Shown here: positions 1 through 6,320 of the stretch, in pieces | How the letters are laid out: each line of letters opens with the position of its first letter | Numbering within the stretch: position 1 is the first letter of the stretch | NCBI GenBank assembly: GCA_903822245.1 | Contig: CAIJOE010000011.1 | Span: 1 to 6,797 of the forward strand | DNA: 6,797 nt | Source: an uncultured Actinomycetes bacterium | GTDB taxonomy: Bacteria; Actinomycetota; Actinomycetes; Nanopelagicales; Nanopelagicaceae | Direction: 5' to 3' | Notes under the pieces: generated by a model | Database searches by the model: none | What the model saw: the letters and a program-made list of their open reading frames with translations, nothing else | Told to the model about the DNA's origin: nothing | Position numbers and translations under genes: made by a program

Positions 1-4
1 AGTC

Positions 5-24
5 AGATAAGTAGATAGATAAGT
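5..24. repeat. Short direct repeat AGATAAGT x2 upstream of dnaX
   Basis: The octamer AGATAAGT occurs at 5-12 and again at 17-24, giving a 12-nt period just ahead of the dnaX ribosome binding site. This is seen directly. It may be chance in an A/G-rich leader or part of an upstream control region cut by the window edge. No function is assigned. Confidence 0.3.
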
Positions 25-30
25 TAAGAA

Positions 31-40
31 GAGAGGTGAT
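31..40 (+). promoter_or_regulatory. Ribosome binding site of dnaX
   Basis: GAGAGGTGAT ends 5 nt before the ATG at 46. Its AGGTGAT part is complementary to the conserved 3' end of 16S rRNA. It selects the ATG at 46 over the ATG at 41, which is out of frame and meets a TAG after four codons. Confidence 0.75.
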
Positions 41-45
41 ATGCG

Positions 46-1758
46 ATGTCATTAGCTTTGTATCGAAAGTATCGCCCCTCCACATTTGCCGAAGTAATCG
101 GCCAAGATCATGTGACGCAGCCTCTTTCAAATGCACTATCTGCTGACAAAGTTCATCACGCATATTTATTTTCCGGTCCACGCGGTTGCGGAAAAACTTC
201 CAGCGCTCGCATTATGGCCCGCTCACTTAATTGTGAAAAAGGACCAACCCCAACCCCTTGTGGTAAATGTCAATCTTGCAAAGACTTAGTTGCAAATGGT
301 CCAGGTTCTATCGATGTTATTGAAATTGATGCTGCTACACACGGCTTAGTAGATGATGCCAGAGAGCTTCGCGATAAAGCGTTCTTTGCCCCAGTAAATT
401 CAAAATACAAGATTTATATTATTGATGAAGCACACCAATTAGGAACTGGCGCTGCAAATGCGCTACTTAAAGTAGTAGAAGAACCACCACCACACGTTCT
501 CTTTATCTTTGCCACAACAGAGCCAGAGAAGCTGATTTCAACTATTCGCTCTCGAACCCACCATTATCCATTTCGGTTAGTACCACCTGGGATTCTTGCA
601 TCTCACTTAGAAAAGGTATGTGAATCTGAAGGCATCAAAGTTGCTAAGGGTGTAATCCCATTAGTAGTTCGCGCTTCTGGTGGCTCAGTTAGAGATGCAC
701 TTTCAGTACTTGGACAATTACTAGCAGGTGCTGGCAAAGAGGGCGTTACCTATGAGATTGCAATTCAATTACTTGGCTATACCGATGGCGCACTTCTAGA
801 TGAAGCAATTGACGCCCTAGCTGCTAGGGATGCTGCAACGCTATTTAAAACAATCGATCGAGTTATTGAATCTGGCCATGATCCGCGCAGATTCACCCAA
901 GATTTCCTTGAGCGCCTTCGCGATCTAATTATTGTGGCAGCAGTTGAAGAGAGCGCATCGCATATCTTGCGTGAATATCCAGAAGATCAATTGGAGCGGA
1001 TGCGCTCACAATCAAGTTTTATTGGCACGGCAAACCTGATCAGAAGCGCAGATATCGTCGCCGATGGTCTTACCTCAATGCGTGGGGCAACAGCCCCAAG
1101 GCTGATGCTTGAACTCATTTGTGGGCGCATTCTTCTTCCAGCCACAGATGATGTGAGCGTACTTTCCAGAATTGAAAGACTTGAGCGAGTTGGTTCTATT
1201 GCAGCCCCACTTTCAACAGCACCAGTGGAAGAAGTTAAAGCTGCGCCAATTCCAAAAGAAAAAGTTCACGAAAAAGTTGAGGCGGTAAAGGAAGTCATTG
1301 CAGAGAAAAAAGATGAAGCAGTTGTTAAACCAATTCGCCAGGCCCCACCAACACCTAACCCAAATAAACCAACTGGACCACTAGATGCTGCAGCACTGCG
1401 CAGATTTTGGCCAGAGGTAATTGAGAATGTTAAAAAGCGCCGCCGCCTTACCTGGTCACTGCTTTCTTCAAGTGCTCATGTGTTGGCAGTAGATGAGAAA
1501 GCGATCACCATCGGAATTATTAATGCCGGTGCTCGTGATTCTTTTACTAGATCAGGTAGTGATGAAATCCTTCGCGCAGCTTTCATTGATGTGACTGGGC
1601 TTGATCTAAAGATCGAGTGCCTTGTGGACACCACAGTAAATGCACCGGTTTCTGTGCGCACCACTGAAGATCCGAGTGATGAAGATGCCATGAGTGGTCA
1701 AGAGTTATTGATGCGCGAACTTGGCGCAAAAGTAATTAGCGAAACCCAGAATGATTAA
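46..1758 (+). CDS. dnaX: DNA polymerase III subunit gamma/tau
   Basis: This is the ATPase of the cytoplasmic clamp loader, which opens the beta sliding clamp and loads it on primed DNA; the full-length tau form also organises the replisome. The AAA+ core is complete. The Walker A motif GPRGCGKTS is at residues 44-52, a Cys4 zinc module at C63, C72, C75 and C78, Walker B IIDEAH at 125-130, sensor-1 region ATTEP at 156-160, and the SRT box with the presumed arginine finger R170. A collar-type helical domain follows to about residue 365. A Lys/Glu/Pro/Ala linker spans roughly 390-445, and a compact C-terminal tau-type domain about 446-527. Length, 570 aa, is normal for a tau with a short linker. 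The ATG at 46 has a good ribosome binding site. The gene is followed 12 nt later by recR, so the two are probably one operon. Codons 421-422 form an A6 run in the linker that may be a frameshift site. Confidence 0.97.
   Translation: MSLALYRKYRPSTFAEVIGQDHVTQPLSNALSADKVHHAYLFSGPRGCGKTSSARIMARSLNCEKGPTPTPCGKCQSCKDLVANGPGSIDVIEIDAATHGLVDDARELRDKAFFAPVNSKYKIYIIDEAHQLGTGAANALLKVVEEPPPHVLFIFATTEPEKLISTIRSRTHHYPFRLVPPGILASHLEKVCESEGIKVAKGVIPLVVRASGGSVRDALSVLGQLLAGAGKEGVTYEIAIQLLGYTDGALLDEAIDALAARDAATLFKTIDRVIESGHDPRRFTQDFLERLRDLIIVAAVEESASHILREYPEDQLERMRSQSSFIGTANLIRSADIVADGLTSMRGATAPRLMLELICGRILLPATDDVSVLSRIERLERVGSIAAPLSTAPVEEVKAAPIPKEKVHEKVEAVKEVIAEKKDEAVVKPIRQAPPTPNPNKPTGPLDAAALRRFWPEVIENVKKRRRLTWSLLSSSAHVLAVDEKAITIGIINAGARDSFTRSGSDEILRAAFIDVTGLDLKIECLVDTTVNAPVSVRTTEDPSDEDAMSGQELLMRELGAKVISETQND
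1287..1316 (+). promoter_or_regulatory. Candidate -1 frameshift site in dnaX
   Basis: A run of six A (1306-1311) covers Lys codons 421-422 in the flexible linker. An SD-like AAAGGAAG (1287-1294) lies about 12 nt upstream. After slipping back one base the ribosome would read AGA (1311-1313) and then TGA (1314-1316), giving a 423-residue protein without the tau domain. This resembles the E. coli dnaX arrangement: upstream SD, A-rich slip site, stop one codon later. The heptamer is G AAA AAA rather than A AAA AAG, so the P-site tRNA would need a G-U pair after slipping. I did not find a clear downstream stimulatory stem. Confidence 0.35.
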
Positions 1759-1770
1759 GGTAATTGATTA

Positions 1771-2367
1771 ATGTATGAAGGTGCGATCCAAGATCTAATC
1801 GATGAATTAGGTCGCCTGCCGGGTATTGGCCCTAAGTCAGCCCAGCGCATTGCTTTTCACATCATTCAATCTGAGCGGGTAGACATATCAAGGTTGGTTG
1901 AAGTTTTGCGCACCGTAAAAGAAAAAGTTAAGTTCTGTACTGAGTGCGGCAATATCACCGAGGATGACTTGTGTCGGATCTGCCGCGATCCAAAGCGCGA
2001 TCAAACATCTATCTGTGTAGTCGAGGAATCTAAGGATGTTTTATCGATTGAAAAGACCCGCGAATTTCGCGGCAAGTATCACGTGCTAGGTGGGGCAATC
2101 TCACCAATTGATGGCATCGGCCCAGAGAACCTGCGTATTCGCGAACTTCTAACCAGACTTGGCGCCACGGAAATCCAAGAAGTAATCATTGCTACTGATC
2201 CAAACTTGGAAGGTGAAGCAACAGCTACTTATCTATCTAGATTGCTAAAGCCAATGGGCATCAAGATCTCTAGACTTGCCTCTGGTCTGCCAGTTGGCGG
2301 CGACTTGGAATATGCCGATGAAGTAACCCTTGGCCGAGCATTTGAGGGCCGGCGCACGCTGGAATAA
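1771..2367 (+). CDS. recR: Recombination mediator protein RecR
   Basis: RecR works with RecO, and RecF where present, to load RecA on SSB-coated single-stranded DNA at gaps and stalled forks. The order of parts is canonical. There is an N-terminal helix-hairpin-helix with the LPGIGPKSAQR signature at residues 16-26. The Cys4 zinc finger is at C56, C59, C68 and C71. A Toprim domain covers about 79-173, including the E-G-E segment at 147-149. The C-terminal part carries the LASGLPVGGDLEYAD segment. Length is 198 aa, typical of the family. The start ATG lies 12 nt after the dnaX stop. The likely ribosome binding site AAGG (1757-1760) overlaps that stop, so translation is probably linked to dnaX. 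The ybaB/ebfC gene that usually sits between dnaX and recR is absent here. Confidence 0.97.
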   Translation: MYEGAIQDLIDELGRLPGIGPKSAQRIAFHIIQSERVDISRLVEVLRTVKEKVKFCTECGNITEDDLCRICRDPKRDQTSICVVEESKDVLSIEKTREFRGKYHVLGGAISPIDGIGPENLRIRELLTRLGATEIQEVIIATDPNLEGEATATYLSRLLKPMGIKISRLASGLPVGGDLEYADEVTLGRAFEGRRTLE

Positions 2368-2382
2368 AGATTCCACTATTTA

Positions 2383-2422
2383 TCTCACTATGTGAGAGGC
2401 TGGGCCGTCTCAATATATGAGA
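2383..2422 (+). promoter_or_regulatory. Alternating hairpin set in recR-ask gap
   Basis: Four short segments alternate: TCTCAC (2383-2388), GTGAGA (2392-2397), TCTCA (2408-2412) and TGAGA (2418-2422). Segments 1 and 2 form a 6-bp stem with a 3-nt loop. Segments 3 and 4 form a 5-bp stem with a 5-nt loop. Segments 2 and 3 form an exclusive alternative: TGAGAGGC pairs with GCC-g-TCTCA, 8 bp with a one-base bulge and loop TGG. It could be a switch ahead of ask, or simply the end of the dnaX-recR transcript. No U-tract follows directly, so it is not a standard intrinsic terminator. It does not resemble a lysine riboswitch, which is larger than the space available. Confidence 0.4.
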
Positions 2423-2449
2423 ACTTCCCTATTCCCTCTAACATCCTTT

Positions 2450-2460
2450 TAGATTATGGT
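2450..2460 (+). promoter_or_regulatory. Possible -10 region for the ask operon
   Basis: Two overlapping hexamers fit the actinobacterial TANNNT pattern: TAGATT (2450-2455) and TATGGT (2455-2460). Both lie upstream of the ask ribosome binding site GAGG (2477-2480). I see no convincing -35 at the usual distance from either one, so this is a weak candidate. It is supported mainly by the 121-nt gap in an otherwise tightly packed region. Confidence 0.25.
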
Positions 2461-2488
2461 TCATTATTAGATCCATGAGGTTACATCT

Positions 2489-3763
2489 GTGGGCCTAATC
2501 GTTCAAAAGTATGGCGGCTCTTCCGTCGCTGATGCCGAAGGGCTAAAGCGAGTCGCTAATCGAATCGTGGCCACTAAAAAAGCTGGCCACCAAGTCGTCG
2601 TCGTCGTATCTGCCATGGGCGATACGACTGACGAACTTCTAGATCTTGCAAATCAAGTATCTCCTCTGCCAAATGGCCGTGAACTCGACATGTTGCTAAC
2701 CGCTGGCGAGCGAATCTCAATGGCCCTACTTGCGATGGCGATCAACAATCTTGGCCATGAAGCAAGATCATTTACCGGATCCCAAGCTGGTGTTCTAACA
2801 ACTTCCACCCACGGCCGAGCTCGAATTATTGATGTGGCTCCAGGGCGAATCACCGAAGCACTTGCCGAGGGCGCGATTGCAATCGTTGCTGGCTTTCAAG
2901 GAATCAATCAAGAGACAAAAGATGTCACCACTCTTGGCCGCGGCGGCTCTGACACAACAGCCGTTGCACTTGCAGCAGCATTAGAGGCAGATGTTTGTGA
3001 AATCTATACCGATGTTGATGGCATCTTTACTGCCGATCCACGAGTTGTGCCAAGTGCTCGCAAATTAAAAACTGTCACTTATGAAGAGATGTTAGAACTA
3101 GCTGCATCTGGCGCAAAAGTTCTGCATCTTCGATGCGTTGAATATGCAAGGCGCTATGACATGCCAATTCACGTAAGGTCATCATTTTCAAACAACGAAG
3201 GAACATGGGTGGTTAAAGATCATCCGGAAGGCGGCACTAACATGGAACAAGCAGTAATCGCAGGAATCGCGCATGATAAAAGCGAAGCAAAGGTCACCGT
3301 TGTTGGTGTTCCTGACCGCGCTGGTATCGCAGCGCGTATTTTCCAAGCAATTGCAGATGCCGATATCAACATCGACATGATTGTGCAGAACGTATCTGCC
3401 GCGGCCACTGGGCTTACCGACATTTCATTTACTTTGCCAAAGACCGAAGGATCAAATGCCACTACCATCTTGCAACGTATCCAAGGTGAAATTGGTTTTT
3501 CTTCAATTCAATACGATGACCAAATCGGAAAGCTTTCACTAGTAGGCGCTGGTATGCGCTCACACCCAGGTGTTACCGCTAACTTCTTCTCATGCCTAGC
3601 TGATGCTGGCGTGAACATCGAAATGATCTCCACATCTGAAATTCGCATCTCAATTATTTGTCGCGAAAGTGATCTAGATAAGGGCGTGAGAGCAGCTCAC
3701 ACTGCTTTTGATCTTGACGCCGATCAAGTAGAAGCAGTTGTTTATGGGGGAAGTGGACGATGA
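2489..3763 (+). CDS. ask: Aspartate kinase, alpha subunit
   Basis: It phosphorylates L-aspartate to aspartyl phosphate, the committed step toward lysine/diaminopimelate, threonine and methionine. The kinase domain opens with KYGGSSV (residues 7-13). It contains TLGRGGSDTTA (148-158) and YTDVDGIFTADPR (173-185), which bind aspartate and ATP. Two ACT regulatory domains follow from about residue 265. S303 and T310 appear to match positions where feedback-resistant Corynebacterium mutants map (from memory), so lysine/threonine control is likely. The start is GTG at 2489: an in-frame TAG at 2468 rules out an upstream extension, and TGAGGT lies 8 nt ahead. Length is 424 aa, close to the 421 aa of C. 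glutamicum LysC. The stop overlaps the asd ATG as ATGA. An internal start yields the separate beta subunit. Confidence 0.97.
   Translation: MGLIVQKYGGSSVADAEGLKRVANRIVATKKAGHQVVVVVSAMGDTTDELLDLANQVSPLPNGRELDMLLTAGERISMALLAMAINNLGHEARSFTGSQAGVLTTSTHGRARIIDVAPGRITEALAEGAIAIVAGFQGINQETKDVTTLGRGGSDTTAVALAAALEADVCEIYTDVDGIFTADPRVVPSARKLKTVTYEEMLELAASGAKVLHLRCVEYARRYDMPIHVRSSFSNNEGTWVVKDHPEGGTNMEQAVIAGIAHDKSEAKVTVVGVPDRAGIAARIFQAIADADINIDMIVQNVSAAATGLTDISFTLPKTEGSNATTILQRIQGEIGFSSIQYDDQIGKLSLVGAGMRSHPGVTANFFSCLADAGVNIEMISTSEIRISIICRESDLDKGVRAAHTAFDLDADQVEAVVYGGSGR
3226..3231 (+). promoter_or_regulatory. Internal ribosome binding site for Ask beta
   Basis: GGAAGG sits 10 nt before the in-frame ATG at 3242, inside the kinase gene at the boundary between the catalytic and ACT domains. 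This is where other actinobacterial ask genes start their regulatory subunit. Confidence 0.6.
3242..3763 (+). CDS. ask: Aspartate kinase, beta (regulatory) subunit, internal start
   Basis: This is an in-frame overlapping product: ATG at 3242 is codon 252 of ask, and the product is 173 aa made almost entirely of the two ACT domains. In Corynebacterium and Bacillus lysC, the same kind of internal start gives a beta subunit that assembles with alpha into an alpha2beta2 enzyme and helps bind the feedback inhibitors. The residues after the start (MEQAVIAGIAHDKSEAKVTV) align from memory with the known Corynebacterium beta start region, and the length matches the roughly 172 aa seen there. A GGAAGG ribosome binding site is present. 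Position and family precedent make it likely; whether it is translated cannot be seen here. Confidence 0.7.
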   Translation: MEQAVIAGIAHDKSEAKVTVVGVPDRAGIAARIFQAIADADINIDMIVQNVSAAATGLTDISFTLPKTEGSNATTILQRIQGEIGFSSIQYDDQIGKLSLVGAGMRSHPGVTANFFSCLADAGVNIEMISTSEIRISIICRESDLDKGVRAAHTAFDLDADQVEAVVYGGSGR

Positions 3764-4812
3764 GCAAGCTACCAACACTTGCAGTAGTCGGCGCCACTGG
3801 CGCAGTTGGCACCGTCATGCTCGATATTCTCACCAAACGTCCAAATGTTTATGGCCAGATTCGCCTGATCGCCTCTGAGCGCAGCGCTGGAAAGAAGCTT
3901 TGGTGTCGTGGGGAAGAACTAACAGTTGTTGCACTTTCACCAGAAAGCTTTGATGGAATTGATATTGCAATGTTTGATGTGCCAGATGAGATCTCTGCCC
4001 AGTGGGGACCAATCGCTGCTTCTAGAGGCGCAGTAGTTGTCGATAACTCTGGTGCATTTCGCATGGATCCACAAGTTCCATTGGTTGTTCCAGAAGTAAA
4101 TCCAAAAGATGCCAAGAAGCGTCCTAAGGGAATTATTTCTAATCCGAATTGCACAACTCTTTCCATGATTGTTGCTATGGGCGCACTAAATAAAGAATTT
4201 GGTTTAAAAGAACTTGTAGTTGCTTCCTACCAAGCAGCATCTGGCGCTGGACAAAGCGGCATCGATACTCTGCGCTCTCAGATCAAATCAGTAGCTGGAA
4301 CAAATGCTGGTGATACTGCAGGAGACTCACGTGAATTTATTAAAGACCTTGGCCCATTTCCAGCGCCACTTGCCTTGAATGTAATTCCTTGGGCAGGTTC
4401 ACTGAAAGAAGAGGGCTACTCATCTGAAGAACTTAAGGTTCGAAATGAATCCCGCAAGATTCTTGGAATGAAGAAGTTAAAGGTTTCTGCAACCTGTGTT
4501 CGCGTTCCAGTACTAACAACACATTCACTTGCGGTTCACGCAATTTTCAAGAAGAAGGTAACTCGCAAGGCAGCACAAAAAGTTCTGCGCAAAGCCGAGG
4601 GCGTTCATTTAGTTGATGAGCCAGAGAACCATATTTTCCCAACCCCAGCCGATGTTGTTGGAACTGATCCAACATGGGTAGGACGTGTTCGCCAATCTTT
4701 AGATGATGACCACGCACTAGATCTCTTCTTGTGTGGCGATAACCTTCGTAAAGGCGCTGCGCTAAACACTGCACAAATTGCAGAGTTAGTGGCTCAAGAA
4801 CTTACAAAATAA
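3760..4812 (+). CDS. asd: Aspartate-semialdehyde dehydrogenase
   Basis: It reduces aspartyl phosphate, the Ask product, to aspartate semialdehyde with NADPH, the branch point to lysine/cell-wall diaminopimelate and to homoserine. The Rossmann NADP loop GATGAVG is at residues 11-17, VVVDNSGAFRMD at 92-103, the catalytic cysteine in SNPNCTT at C131, the substrate-side SYQAASGAG at 156-164, and the RVPV-TTHS segment with general-base His255. Many homologues have Gly-His-Ser here; the Thr-His-Ser form and the DVPDEIS stretch at 73-79 match the Streptomyces type as I recall it, so they are lineage traits rather than defects. Length, 350 aa, is normal. The ATG overlaps the ask stop by 4 nt (ATGA), and GGGGGAAG (3746-3753) provides a ribosome binding site, so ask and asd are translationally coupled. 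Confidence 0.97.
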   Translation: MSKLPTLAVVGATGAVGTVMLDILTKRPNVYGQIRLIASERSAGKKLWCRGEELTVVALSPESFDGIDIAMFDVPDEISAQWGPIAASRGAVVVDNSGAFRMDPQVPLVVPEVNPKDAKKRPKGIISNPNCTTLSMIVAMGALNKEFGLKELVVASYQAASGAGQSGIDTLRSQIKSVAGTNAGDTAGDSREFIKDLGPFPAPLALNVIPWAGSLKEEGYSSEELKVRNESRKILGMKKLKVSATCVRVPVLTTHSLAVHAIFKKKVTRKAAQKVLRKAEGVHLVDEPENHIFPTPADVVGTDPTWVGRVRQSLDDDHALDLFLCGDNLRKGAALNTAQIAELVAQELTK

Positions 4813-5511
4813 GTGCAAGCAACATCTGACTACAAAGTAGCTTTGCAATGGGCTACATCATTACTAGGTGAGTTAAATGTTCCTAAAGTATTTATTGGGC
4901 AGGAAAACTTCTTAGAGGCATTTTTAAATAACGATTCCCTCTCCTTCACAACCAAAGGCGATATGCCCTACGGCCAGGCATATGGGCCAAACCCCTTTAT
5001 AGACCCAAGGTGGGAAAAGTGCGCTGTTGCCTATTCAAAAGGCGCCCCTACTTATGGGCATCTACAGATTGCTAATCAATTTGATTTCTATGGCCGAAAA
5101 ACTGAAGTTATTGCTGGATTTGAGGAATTAGAGATCTGCGCAGATAAGGCCTTAATCGAAAAGGTTTTAAAAGAAAATGCACCTAATTCTTCAGTCTATC
5201 CAGGCAATAGTGAAATCATTTTCTGGGGGCAGGTTGAAAACGCAGCCTTTGGCGCTTTGGTTAAATGGAAATCAGGTTTTCATGTATTAGTTTCAATTGT
5301 GACTGTGGAATCGATGCGCGGTAAGGGTTTTGCCACAGAGCTAACAAAGCGAATGGTTTCTAAAGCCGCGATGTTAGGCATTCAAGAAGTTGCCCTTGGT
5401 GTTTCACACAAGAACCCTGCTGCAATCAAAGCCTATGAGCGGGCAGGATTTATTGAGCTTGCTCAATTTACAAATTATTACTTAGAACCCAGCCTCCAAA
5501 GTAAGCACTGA
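4813..5511 (+). CDS. GNAT-family N-acetyltransferase, substrate unknown
   Basis: The C-terminal half is a GNAT domain that would transfer an acetyl group from acetyl-CoA to an amine. Motif A is visible as TVESMRGKGFATEL (164-177), with the pyrophosphate-binding R-G-K-G-F-A at 169-174. Motif B is NPAAIKAYERAGF (201-213), followed by a closing strand. Residues 1 to about 130 match no domain I can name and may be a degenerate second GNAT half or a substrate-specific region. Length is 232 aa, with no signal peptide or membrane segment. The start is GTG at 4813, directly abutting the asd TAA. There is no evident ribosome binding site, and no other in-frame ATG/GTG/TTG occurs within the next 25 codons, so termination-reinitiation from asd is the likely mode. 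The last 30 nt overlap the convergent phosphoesterase gene. A role in aspartate-family metabolism is possible but rests only on position. Confidence 0.88.
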   Translation: MQATSDYKVALQWATSLLGELNVPKVFIGQENFLEAFLNNDSLSFTTKGDMPYGQAYGPNPFIDPRWEKCAVAYSKGAPTYGHLQIANQFDFYGRKTEVIAGFEELEICADKALIEKVLKENAPNSSVYPGNSEIIFWGQVENAAFGALVKWKSGFHVLVSIVTVESMRGKGFATELTKRMVSKAAMLGIQEVALGVSHKNPAAIKAYERAGFIELAQFTNYYLEPSLQSKH

Positions 5512-6300
5512 TACTTCAGGTGGTGATGCCACTCTAATTCTGGCAAAGGGACTAGTTCCCATTCCGGCTGAGACATGTAACCAAGGCTGGCCTGCTTCTT
5601 TAGTTAAACCACGTGCGCGCCAATTCGGAAGATCACAATTAGTAGTTAGTGCTTTACTTCCACCCGGCCATGGCAAGCGAACTTGACCGCCGTGCGTATG
5701 CCCTGCAAATATCAAATCTAATTCATCACTTGTCATTGCTTCAATAATTCTTAAATATGGTGCGTGGGTAACCCCAATTGCTAGATCAGCGCTTTTATCT
5801 GGCGCCCCAGAAACTTCGCTGTAGTCATCACGATCAAGGTGGGCATCATCGGTGCCACGCGCTTCGATAGTTGTGTCATTAATTTTTATTACTGATCGTG
5901 AATGATTTAGATCAACCCAGCCAAGTGCGGTAAGTGATTTAGCAAGTCCTTGCCAAGGTAGATCTGGGCCCAGCTTTCGCTTGCCATGATCTTTTAGTAA
6001 ATATGAAAAAGGATTCTTTGGTTTAGGTCCGTAGTAATCATTAGATCCAAATACGAATAGCCCGGGTAGATCTAGAAGATCACCAAGGGCTGAAAGAACT
6101 GTTGGGACCGCATCTCTATGGGCCAAGAAATCACCTGTACTAATTACTAGATCTGGTTTTAGATCAGCAAAACTTGCGATATCTCGAATCTCACTCTTTC
6201 GGGCAGGAGTTAGGTGCAGGTCCGAAAAGTGCAGCACCCGAATGTCTCGGTGTCCTGCAGGCAGGATGGGCAGCGTAACTTCGCGTAGTTTGTAACTCAT
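5482..6300 (-). CDS. Calcineurin-like metallophosphoesterase (YkuE-like)
   Basis: This is a predicted two-metal phosphoesterase. The metal ligands of the fold appear in order: SDLH (D27, H29), STGD (D57), GSND (N87, D88; a variant of the usual GNHD/E), THAP (H179) and GHTHGGQ (H201, H203). The FGSNDYYGPKPKNP segment is characteristic of the actinobacterial subgroup. In M. tuberculosis, as I recall, such a gene sits next to the penicillin-binding protein gene ponA2, so a cell-envelope substrate is possible but unproven. Length is 272 aa. No N-terminal signal or membrane helix is visible, unlike some YkuE proteins. The ATG at 6298-6300 has no SD-like sequence upstream. A TATCTT box 9 nt before it suggests a leaderless transcript. 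It lies head to head with yqeY (20 nt apart) and overlaps the acetyltransferase gene by 30 nt at its 3' end. Confidence 0.92.
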   Translation of the reverse strand: MSYKLREVTLPILPAGHRDIRVLHFSDLHLTPARKSEIRDIASFADLKPDLVISTGDFLAHRDAVPTVLSALGDLLDLPGLFVFGSNDYYGPKPKNPFSYLLKDHGKRKLGPDLPWQGLAKSLTALGWVDLNHSRSVIKINDTTIEARGTDDAHLDRDDYSEVSGAPDKSADLAIGVTHAPYLRIIEAMTSDELDLIFAGHTHGGQVRLPWPGGSKALTTNCDLPNWRARGLTKEAGQPWLHVSAGMGTSPFARIRVASPPEVSVLTLEAGF

Positions 6301-6309
6301 AGGCGTGAG

Positions 6310-6315
6310 AAGATA
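6310..6315 (-). promoter_or_regulatory. Possible -10 box for a leaderless phosphoesterase mRNA
   Basis: Read on the minus strand, TATCTT ends 9 nt before the phosphoesterase ATG. That spacing would put the transcription start at or next to the start codon, as in the leaderless mRNAs common in actinobacteria. The lack of an SD-like sequence agrees with this. No clear -35 is seen. Confidence 0.35.
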
Positions 6316-6320
6316 CCGCT

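Noticed and set aside
1..45. A tRNA-Ser or SRP RNA gene just upstream of dnaX, as in some actinobacteria.
   Set aside because: The 45 bases show no tRNA 3' end or SRP-like hairpin; any such gene would be outside the window.
1429..1440. A second slippery-looking stretch in dnaX, T AAA AAG, followed by GC-rich codons.
   Set aside because: The first base is T, so the P-site tRNA would mispair after slipping. The site lies inside the folded C-terminal domain, and the -1 frame runs on for about 20 codons.
2417..2452. An 11-codon reading frame (MRTSLFPLTSF) in the ask leader with two Thr codons, beginning inside hairpin segment 4.
   Set aside because: There is no ribosome binding site, and two Thr codons in eleven is too few to argue for a leader peptide. 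It may be chance.
2368..2488. Lysine riboswitch ahead of ask.
   Set aside because: The gap is only 121 nt, shorter than the lysine aptamer with its expression platform, and I see none of its conserved core.
2475..2498. A 7-codon frame starting at ATG 2475 that overlaps the ask GTG.
   Set aside because: The nearby GAGG serves the GTG at 2489, and it lies after this ATG and not before it. No support for translation.
3849..4166. A 105-codon open frame on the minus strand inside asd.
   Set aside because: It is antisense to conserved Asd motifs and has no recognisable motif or start signal of its own.
5519..5533. A short GTGG/CCAC hairpin near the convergent stops as a terminator.
   Set aside because: The stem is only four base pairs with a five-base loop, no U-tract follows on either strand, and it lies within the phosphoesterase coding region.
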